From Sulfurimonas sp. UBA6014 (GTDB taxonomy: Bacteria > Campylobacterota > Campylobacteria > Campylobacterales > Sulfurimonadaceae): a stretch of DNA of 21,047 nt. The position numbers were made by a program, and so were the translations under genes. Location: positions 41,586 to 62,632 of the forward strand of contig DJAA01000023.1 of NCBI GenBank assembly GCA_002428085.1, given 5' to 3'. Below the pieces are notes generated by a model, which was not told the origin of the DNA, made no database searches, and was given only the letters and a program-made list of their open reading frames with translations. Below are positions 6,299 through 12,212 of the stretch, piece by piece. Numbering within the stretch: the stretch's first letter is position 1; every line of letters starts with the position of its first letter.

Positions 6299-7612
6299 AT
6301 GCCATTTACTTCACTTAAAGAAAAAATCTCATCAAAAAATCACTCCGTAGCTTTTGGCGAAGTTGTAAAAATCAATGCTACGGTTATCACGGCAGTAGGA
6401 CTCAAAGTTAGCATTAGCGACATGGTTAAAATCATCTCAACCGATACAGGACAAGAGACTTTTGGTATGGTGACAGAGATAGACGGGAAAACTTTTTTTA
6501 TAACTCCTTTTAGTTTTGTGGAGGGATTTTGTTCTGGTGATAGAGTTTTTATGGATCAAACTGGTATGAATATACCTGTTGGCTCCTCTTTACTTGGACG
6601 CGTTGTGGACCCTTTTATGCGACCTATTGATGGTAAGGGAGTCATTGTAACCACAAAACTTTCTCCTATCATCAAAGCTCCTATTGCGGCTATGAAAAGA
6701 GGGATGATTAATGAGATTTTTCCTGTAGGTGTTAAAAGCATTGATGGACTTTTGACATGTGGAAAGGGGCAAAAATTAGGTATTTTTGCGGGCAGTGGAG
6801 TTGGAAAATCAACCTTGATGGGGATGATTGTGCGAGGCTCAAAGGCACCCATAAAAGTTGTTGCACTTATCGGTGAGAGGGGCAGGGAAGTTCCTGAATT
6901 TATTGAAAAAAACCTTGGCGGAAATCTTGAAAATACAGTGATTGTTGTAGCAACTTCAGATGATTCTCCGCTCATGAGAAAATACGGTGCCTTTGCTGCC
7001 ATGAGTGTTGCTGAATACTTTAAAGATAAAGGTTTGGACGTTCTTTTTATTATGGACTCTGTTACAAGATTTGCGATGGCTCAAAGAGAGATAGGGCTTG
7101 CTCTTGGAGAACCGCCGACTTCAAAAGGGTATCCACCCTCTTCTTTAACACTGCTTCCTCAGCTTATGGAGAGAGCTGGCAAAGAAGAGGGCAAAGGCTC
7201 TATTACGGCATTTTTTACCGTTCTCATAGAGGGTGATGATATGAGCGATCCAATTGCCGACCAGTCTCGTTCTATTTTGGATGGACATATCGTGCTCTCT
7301 AGAGAGCTGACCGATTTTGGTATCTATCCACCTGTACACATACTCAACTCAGCTTCAAGGGTTATGAGTGACATCGTCTCACCGGAGCATCTCAAGGCAG
7401 TTTTAAAATTTAGAAGGCTCTATACTCTTTTAAAAGAAAATGAGGTGCTTATACGTATTGGAGCCTATACCAAGGGGACAGATGCCGAACTTGATGAGGC
7501 GATTAGCAAGAAAGAGAAGATGCAAGAATTTTTAACGCAAAGCTCAGTTGTACAGACATCATTTCAAGAGACTGAAGATATTCTTTTGAAACTTATGCAA
7601 AGCAATCGTTAA
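6299..7612 (+). CDS. fliI: Flagellar export ATPase FliI
   Basis: FliI is the F1-beta-like hexameric ATPase at the base of the flagellar type III export apparatus, helping unfold and deliver substrates. The 437 residues match the family. The N-terminal beta-barrel (about 1-95) is followed by Walker A GSGVGKST (165-172), GERGREVPEF (192-201) and Walker B LDVLFIMD (246-253). SRELTDFGIYPPV and a helical C-terminal domain complete it. The substrate-specific details (VGVKSIDGLLTCGKGQKLGIF) fit FliI rather than an F1 subunit. No clear Shine-Dalgarno sequence precedes the ATG, so translation is probably coupled to folE, whose stop is six bases upstream. No other flagellar gene is in the window. It converges on the minus-strand gene at 7620 with only seven bases between stop codons. 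Confidence 0.95.
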   Translation: MPFTSLKEKISSKNHSVAFGEVVKINATVITAVGLKVSISDMVKIISTDTGQETFGMVTEIDGKTFFITPFSFVEGFCSGDRVFMDQTGMNIPVGSSLLGRVVDPFMRPIDGKGVIVTTKLSPIIKAPIAAMKRGMINEIFPVGVKSIDGLLTCGKGQKLGIFAGSGVGKSTLMGMIVRGSKAPIKVVALIGERGREVPEFIEKNLGGNLENTVIVVATSDDSPLMRKYGAFAAMSVAEYFKDKGLDVLFIMDSVTRFAMAQREIGLALGEPPTSKGYPPSSLTLLPQLMERAGKEEGKGSITAFFTVLIEGDDMSDPIADQSRSILDGHIVLSRELTDFGIYPPVHILNSASRVMSDIVSPEHLKAVLKFRRLYTLLKENEVLIRIGAYTKGTDAELDEAISKKEKMQEFLTQSSVVQTSFQETEDILLKLMQSNR

Positions 7613-7619
7613 CTATTTT

Positions 7620-9758
7620 TCATGACTCAAGATTGAGAATAAAAGGGGAGTGCACCCAGTAGTTTCTCGCTAGTCTTAAATTTTGATCTTGAGTAAATGC
7701 AAGTTTATAAGATACAATTTTTTCAAATTTTCTCATGATAGCTTCGATTTCATTATCAAGGCCAAAAATATCTATATAAGAATAAATGGTACTCTCTGCT
7801 TTTTTAAAACTTTTTTTACTTGTAAGAATTTTTATCTTTACTTGAAAGCTAAGTCTTAACAAATCACCAATTTTATGTAATCTTGCTGGAAGTGTAAGAA
7901 GTTCACCTAACGTAAGTTTAATCTCCTTTGTGTTTCCTTTTTGCGCAAATATTTCACACTCGCTCATGAGCTTTAACCAGTGTTTTTCAAGTGCCAAACC
8001 TAAATCTGTGTGTTCAAGAATTTTGTATTTATCTAAAAGAGTGTAACACGCTATGAAATTATCTTCTTTGTAGGCTTTTTGAAGTTTTAAAACATAAGCG
8101 CACTCTTCATAAAGCATTAAAACATGCTCTTGAATAATAGGTATATTTTGAAGTTTTGCAAGATATTGTTTCGCTACGGGAATATCCCCTTTTTGTATGT
8201 ATACAGAAGCTTCTTTGAGATAGGTATACATCTCTTCTTTGAGAGCCACATAACTCGGTATTTGAGTAAATATTTCATTTTGTTGTGCCAGTTGGAAGAC
8301 TTTTAAAAAATTTTTCTCCTCAGCAGCTTTTAAAAATTCAATAAATTCCTTGTTTTGTTTGAGTATTAATTTAATAAGTGGTCTTTTTGATTGAACCGTC
8401 ATGTAGTCATTAAGGTAGAGTCTCGCATTCCCTTCTCTACCTAGAAGAATTTGTCTTTGCGCTTCCATAAATGCATATTTCCAAATTTGTTCCATCCTTT
8501 TATATTGCCAAGTATGTTGCAATGGTGGATACTTAGAGATAATCGCATAGGCTAAAGTATATTTTTTATTGAGAAATAGAATTTGTAATTTTGGATAATT
8601 ATCAAAAGCTATAAACATCTGATCAAGGAGGATTTTTTTTGAAGGGACGTTTTGAAAGATGTTCGTAAGTTGCTCTGCTAATTTTTTATTGTGATGAATG
8701 AGTGCATCAATAGCGTCATGATAAATTTTCTGAAATTTATTTTCGAGCTCTAAATGTTGTTGAGAATTTCTTAACATGGGCTCTTTGGCGATGAGATTAT
8801 AAGCAAGATCAAAAGAGTTATGTAAAATAAATGATTTAAGCATCTCTTGACTTGGAAGTTTTACGGTAAGAATTTGAGAATTATTTAATGCCACCATAAG
8901 CGTTTGATCATCTAAAAGAGCAATGGTATGTATCGAATCAGCAAACTCTATATATTTAGCATGAAGGAGCTTGTAATTTTTAATATCAATAATTGCGACA
9001 CTGTTTGTTTGTCCACAAACCATAATGAATTCTGGATTGGGCATTAAAATAATATGTTTAATTTTTGTAAAAGGGGTGTTTATTTGCTTATGTATTCTTT
9101 TATCTTTGAGTGATCTGATATGGATGATGCCATTTGAATTGCCGTTGATAATGGTGTTATCATCTACAAAACAAAGAGCATCTGAACGACTCTTGTCATG
9201 AGTAAATACTGTTCTGCTTGATTGTGAATAGAGGTCGAGTATAAGTATGGCACCTCCATAACCACTGCATGCCAGCTTATTTTTATAAAAAGTAAGGGCG
9301 CTAACATAATTGTTTATGATTTTTTCTCTATCTTCATTTTGATCATATGGGAAAGAAAAAAGTCTCGATAGCAAAGAAGCGTCGTTATATTTATACTGCA
9401 AAACTCGTCCATATTTAGTCCCAGCTATGATGTAATTAGAGGACAAATCAAATGCTAAAATATCTATTGCAGTGCCATCTGTAGGGATTTTTTTTACAAT
9501 TTCTTTACTTTGCATATCGATTATTATAATATGCGTCTCATTTGAGAGAGCAAGAAGTTGCCCATCACTACTAAATGCTAGTGCCTTTGTTTGAGAATTG
9601 ATGTGTTCACTTACTAAGTTTAGTTTTATCTCAGAGGAAAGGGGAGCAAAAAGTTTTACCCCATGAAATTTTGTACTAAATGCAATAAGATTATCTGTGA
9701 TTATTTTGAGTGCAGTAACTTCTGACCTAGTATCAAGTGAATTATATATTTTTGGCAT
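7620..9758 (-). CDS. Seven-bladed WD40-like propeller fused to an 84-residue-repeat helical domain
   Basis: This is a 712-residue cytoplasmic-looking protein with no signal peptide or membrane segment. Residues 12 to about 305 form seven WD40-like blades, beginning near 14, 57, 98, 152, 192, 233 and 276. Each has the pattern of a hydrophobic strand (xxALxFxxxx), then LxxGSxxGxIxIxD. Residues 311-646 are alpha-helical and consist of four ungapped units of exactly 84 residues, with a shortened fifth to about 690 (see the repeat entry). Propeller followed by helical solenoid is the layout of scaffold proteins. I do not recognise a specific family, and no catalytic motif is visible. It lies downstream of psrABC and a cytochrome-like gene but behind a strong hairpin, with its own TATAAT, so a link to that respiratory module is unproven. 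The ATG has no ribosome binding site and may be leaderless. A scaffold or sensor role is inference. Confidence 0.85.
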   Translation of the reverse strand: MPKIYNSLDTRSEVTALKIITDNLIAFSTKFHGVKLFAPLSSEIKLNLVSEHINSQTKALAFSSDGQLLALSNETHIIIIDMQSKEIVKKIPTDGTAIDILAFDLSSNYIIAGTKYGRVLQYKYNDASLLSRLFSFPYDQNEDREKIINNYVSALTFYKNKLACSGYGGAILILDLYSQSSRTVFTHDKSRSDALCFVDDNTIINGNSNGIIHIRSLKDKRIHKQINTPFTKIKHIILMPNPEFIMVCGQTNSVAIIDIKNYKLLHAKYIEFADSIHTIALLDDQTLMVALNNSQILTVKLPSQEMLKSFILHNSFDLAYNLIAKEPMLRNSQQHLELENKFQKIYHDAIDALIHHNKKLAEQLTNIFQNVPSKKILLDQMFIAFDNYPKLQILFLNKKYTLAYAIISKYPPLQHTWQYKRMEQIWKYAFMEAQRQILLGREGNARLYLNDYMTVQSKRPLIKLILKQNKEFIEFLKAAEEKNFLKVFQLAQQNEIFTQIPSYVALKEEMYTYLKEASVYIQKGDIPVAKQYLAKLQNIPIIQEHVLMLYEECAYVLKLQKAYKEDNFIACYTLLDKYKILEHTDLGLALEKHWLKLMSECEIFAQKGNTKEIKLTLGELLTLPARLHKIGDLLRLSFQVKIKILTSKKSFKKAESTIYSYIDIFGLDNEIEAIMRKFEKIVSYKLAFTQDQNLRLARNYWVHSPFILNLES
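7821..8828 (-). repeat. Four tandem 84-residue (252-nt) protein repeats
   Basis: Within the 712-residue protein, residues 311-394, 395-478, 479-562 and 563-646 align without gaps. Landmarks recur at exactly 84-residue steps. An aromatic is at F316, Y400, F484 and F568 (contexts NSFDLAY, KKYTLAY, KNFLKVF, DNFIACY). A large hydrophobic is at F342, W426, M510 and W594. A small or aliphatic residue in the third helix is at A361, A445, A529 and I613. A fifth, one-residue-shifted copy starts near F651, and F678 keeps the register. Each unit looks like two helical hairpins. The repeats are divergent at residue level, so this is an old duplication, not a recent DNA repeat. Confidence 0.75.
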
Positions 9759-9763
9759 AAGAG

Positions 9764-9769
9764 ATTATA
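9764..9769 (-). promoter_or_regulatory. -10 box giving a probable leaderless transcript
   Basis: A perfect TATAAT on the minus strand ends six bases before the ATG at 9758. Normal spacing places the transcription start within about one base of the A of the start codon. No Shine-Dalgarno sequence is present, which fits a leaderless mRNA. Confidence 0.5.
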
Positions 9770-9815
9770 AATAAATAAAGTAGTAAAAAGGCTGAAAATA
9801 AGCAAAGAAGGGGGA

Positions 9816-9857
9816 TTAAATTACATTTGTGGATTTGAAGCCACAAATGTAATTTAA
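9816..9857 (-). terminator. 17-bp hairpin after the cytochrome-like gene
   Basis: The arms 9816-9832 and 9841-9857 pair perfectly around an 8-base loop (ATTTGAAG), starting eight bases after the stop codon of the secreted cytochrome-like gene. The core is TTACATTTGTGG with its complement. The U-tract on either side is poor, so it may act as a terminator in both directions or as a stabilising 3' end. Confidence 0.65.
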
Positions 9858-9864
9858 AAATTAT

Positions 9865-10191
9865 TTAGCAAGAAGGAACGTTTCCGCTGTCACTCGCATA
9901 TTCATGAACAAAGTCATAGTAGTCTTGAAGATTTTTTTCTTTTATCTCATCTTGTTTAACAGCTGGACAAATTGCTTTGATTTCAGCAGCTAGTTTACCA
10001 CCTTTATAGATAGCATCCCATTCTGCTTGCTTGTGCTTAGCAGCAAAAACAGCAGCTTTCATGTTTCCACAATCTTTTTTAATCTTTTTCATATAAAGCT
10101 TTTGACCTTTAGCCACATCAGCACTTAGTGTTGTTGCACCCATTGCTAAAACTACAGTCGCTCCAAGTACGATTTTTGCGATTTTATTCAT
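9865..10191 (-). CDS. Secreted cytochrome-c-like protein lacking a haem motif
   Basis: The 108-residue protein has a clear Sec signal peptide (MNKIAKIVLGATVVLAMGAT, cleavage probably after LSA at 24), so the mature protein of about 84 residues is periplasmic. It then reads like a small class I cytochrome c (DVAKGQKLYMKKIKKDCG, later AAKHKQAEWDAI, and a C-terminal YDFVHEYASDSG helix). However, there is no CxxCH anywhere. Only three cysteines remain: C41, C75 and the C-terminal C108. It therefore should not bind haem covalently in the usual way; a disulfide or metal role is possible. AAGGAG six bases before the ATG gives a strong start. It follows psrC by 93 nt and may have its own promoter (TATAAT at 10229-10234). 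Database records may label the family cytochrome c. Function unknown. Confidence 0.85.
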   Translation of the reverse strand: MNKIAKIVLGATVVLAMGATTLSADVAKGQKLYMKKIKKDCGNMKAAVFAAKHKQAEWDAIYKGGKLAAEIKAICPAVKQDEIKEKNLQDYYDFVHEYASDSGNVPSC

Positions 10192-10228
10192 TGTAATCTC
10201 CTTAAAATTTATGTATTGTACCTCAAGA

Positions 10229-10234
10229 ATTATA
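10229..10234 (-). promoter_or_regulatory. Candidate -10 box for the cytochrome-like gene
   Basis: TATAAT on the minus strand predicts a start near 10222 and a 31-nt leader carrying AAGGAG. The surrounding psrC-proximal spacer is very AT-rich, with a second TATAAT at 10247-10252 and a TACAAT at 10215-10220, so the choice among them is uncertain. A 9-bp AT-only inverted repeat (10247-10255/10268-10276) also lies in this spacer. Confidence 0.35.
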
Positions 10235-10284
10235 AAAGCAATATTTATTATAAATTCTATATATGATATTTATAATTAAACCGT

Positions 10285-11547
10285 TTAATGCTCTCGTAAT
10301 TCATTGATGGAAAATAAAATATCAAATACTTTATAGATTAAAATAGCAACACCAAGTGAGCCAACAACGATAAAAATTTCACCCAGATGCGGAGCGACAT
10401 AATTATAAGTTTTAACAACTTCATATATATCGTATTGTTCAAATCCTATACCAAATCTGTTTGAGAGTGGATTTGCATTCCCACCATAGACAAAAAGATA
10501 ACGCCCAACATAGCCACCTATGACAACACTTATGGAAGCAAAGAGAGTGTAAATAGGTTTTGTTGTTTTTACAATCAATAAGAAAGGTACAGTTAAACTT
10601 AAAAATATATAGCCAATAAAATATGCTGCCTTAAATGGTCCAAAAAGGATAATAAAGGCGGCATTTTTATCTACGACTAAATAAGCAAAAATTTCATAAG
10701 TACCCAGTAGAGAGATAAAAAGAAGCATGCTTACTTTAATCAATCCCATAAGTTTTTCATACTCTTTTTTTGTTCTATGCACTAAAAAAGTAAGTATCCC
10801 CATGACACCTAAAGAGGAGACGAATGCAGAGATAATAAAATAAAGCATTAAAGCAGGAAACTCTGTCCATAAATGTCTTGCTGTATTCATAGAAAAAAGT
10901 TTAGCCTGAATATAATACTCAATAAGGTCAACACCAATGCTTAGGAGTAAGATTGGTAGCGCAAGTTTTTTTGCCCATTCACGCTTGTTTGTTAAAATCA
11001 AGTATATTTCAAATAAAACAAAAGGGATATAGATGCTATAAAGTGGCAACATGAGCCACATTCCAGTATTATAATTTGGATCTAAAAACATCCAAATCAT
11101 GTTGAGTAGGTTGAGGTCAGTCGCTATGGTAAAAAGTCCTGCAAATACCATGGCGATGCCCGCGACCATAAATGAAGCGGCAGTTTTAGCAACAAGATGA
11201 ATCCCAAAGAGTTCGGCTAGGGCGACTAAAAATATGATGCCACTTCCAGTATATATCATGTACATATAATTGGCAATAAAAAGTGTCCATGGTATTTCTC
11301 TATGCACTTCTCCGACGGTTCCAAATACGGCAGTTCTTAAGCTCTCCTTGAATACTTCATTTGTTGGCTCAAGTGCAAGCATATGGGCATTGACTGCTCC
11401 GCTAAAATATCGCACATTTATGATTTCATAAATCCCATAAAATGCAAGAAGAATAAGAGCATAGGCGAAGAGTATGACTTTGTCAAATAAAAAAGGTTTA
11501 ATGCTGAGTTCGTTAAATTCAAGTCCAAGAATAGTTGTTTTTTGCAT
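10285..11547 (-). CDS. psrC: PsrC/NrfD-type membrane subunit of a molybdenum oxidoreductase
   Basis: This is the integral membrane quinone-interacting subunit that links the menaquinone pool to the periplasmic iron-sulfur and molybdenum subunits. The 420-residue protein has about ten hydrophobic segments, for example 24-46, a segment near 88-115, and the last near 390-412. It has no haem-ligand signature, as expected for the NrfD family. It is longer than the eight-helix PsrC of Thermus (about 250 residues) and closer to the ten-helix NrfD-like subunits. It starts three bases after the psrB stop, with GGGG seven bases before the ATG, so psrABC is one operon. The symbol is by family and context; other NrfD-linked complexes cannot be excluded. 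Confidence 0.8.
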   Translation of the reverse strand: MQKTTILGLEFNELSIKPFLFDKVILFAYALILLAFYGIYEIINVRYFSGAVNAHMLALEPTNEVFKESLRTAVFGTVGEVHREIPWTLFIANYMYMIYTGSGIIFLVALAELFGIHLVAKTAASFMVAGIAMVFAGLFTIATDLNLLNMIWMFLDPNYNTGMWLMLPLYSIYIPFVLFEIYLILTNKREWAKKLALPILLLSIGVDLIEYYIQAKLFSMNTARHLWTEFPALMLYFIISAFVSSLGVMGILTFLVHRTKKEYEKLMGLIKVSMLLFISLLGTYEIFAYLVVDKNAAFIILFGPFKAAYFIGYIFLSLTVPFLLIVKTTKPIYTLFASISVVIGGYVGRYLFVYGGNANPLSNRFGIGFEQYDIYEVVKTYNYVAPHLGEIFIVVGSLGVAILIYKVFDILFSINELREH

Positions 11548-11550
11548 CTT

Positions 11551-12210
11551 TTAACCCCTTTTTTCATTTATAATACCATACAAAGGGGCAATCTCATCCC
11601 AAGTATGGATTAGAGTATCCGTGCTAACGCTCTGTCTGGCATAGTTTTCATTATCAGGTAAAATATAGAAAAGTTTTGGAAGAGTGCCTTCTTTTTCTTT
11701 TTGAAAAAAGAATTTTTTTGTCTTTAAAAGTTTGACTAAATCACCCTCTGCATCATTGAGGTCTCCAAACATTCTTACTTTTGTTGGACATGTTGCCTGA
11801 CAGGCTGTTGTGCCGTAGTCATCAATGCGATGATCACAAAACGTACATTTATCAACCGCAACCGTTATATCATCAATAAATCTGGCATCATATGGACACG
11901 CTTCCATGCAGCCTTTGCAAAGAATACATTTATCAGAATCTACTTTGACAATACCACCATCAACAACATGGCTCGCATTTGTTGGGCAAACACTTACACA
12001 TGGAGCATTAAGGCAGTGGTTACACTGTGATGGATAAAGATTTACAAAAGGTTTACCAAAAATGCTTCCCTCTACCATACCAACCCAAATTCTTTGTTTG
12101 TCTGCGCCGAGTTGCACACCATTTTCTTCTTTACACGCAACTTCACAAGCTTTACAGTTAATGCAGTTTTGATAGTCCAACGCCATTGCGTAATTTTTTA
12201 CTTGTTCCAT
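11551..12210 (-). CDS. psrB: Four-cluster ferredoxin subunit of a PsrABC-type complex
   Basis: PsrB carries electrons between the membrane subunit and the molybdenum subunit. The 219 residues contain sixteen cysteines in four groups: C16/C19/C22/C26 (CINCKACEVAC), C63/C66/C71/C75, C95/C98/C101/C105 and C122/C125/C137/C141. This is the DmsB/PsrB/NrfC pattern for four [4Fe-4S] clusters. The C-terminal 50 residues form an extra tail without cysteines. It has no signal peptide and would be exported with the Tat-signalled catalytic subunit. AAAAGG precedes the ATG. It begins two bases after the psrA stop and ends three bases before psrC. Confidence 0.9.
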   Translation of the reverse strand: MEQVKNYAMALDYQNCINCKACEVACKEENGVQLGADKQRIWVGMVEGSIFGKPFVNLYPSQCNHCLNAPCVSVCPTNASHVVDGGIVKVDSDKCILCKGCMEACPYDARFIDDITVAVDKCTFCDHRIDDYGTTACQATCPTKVRMFGDLNDAEGDLVKLLKTKKFFFQKEKEGTLPKLFYILPDNENYARQSVSTDTLIHTWDEIAPLYGIINEKRG

Positions 12211-12212
12211 AA

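Noticed and set aside
7613..7640. Terminator between convergent fliI and the propeller gene
   Set aside because: The CTCAAGATTGAG pairing is only four base pairs, and the intergenic gap is seven bases.
7821..8828. A recent DNA tandem repeat in the propeller gene
   Set aside because: The 252-nt periodicity is visible only at protein level; residues have diverged strongly, so there is no sign of recent DNA duplication or slippage.
9865..10191. Calling the 108-residue secreted protein a true c-type cytochrome
   Set aside because: There is no CxxCH motif in the protein, so covalent haem attachment is not supported.
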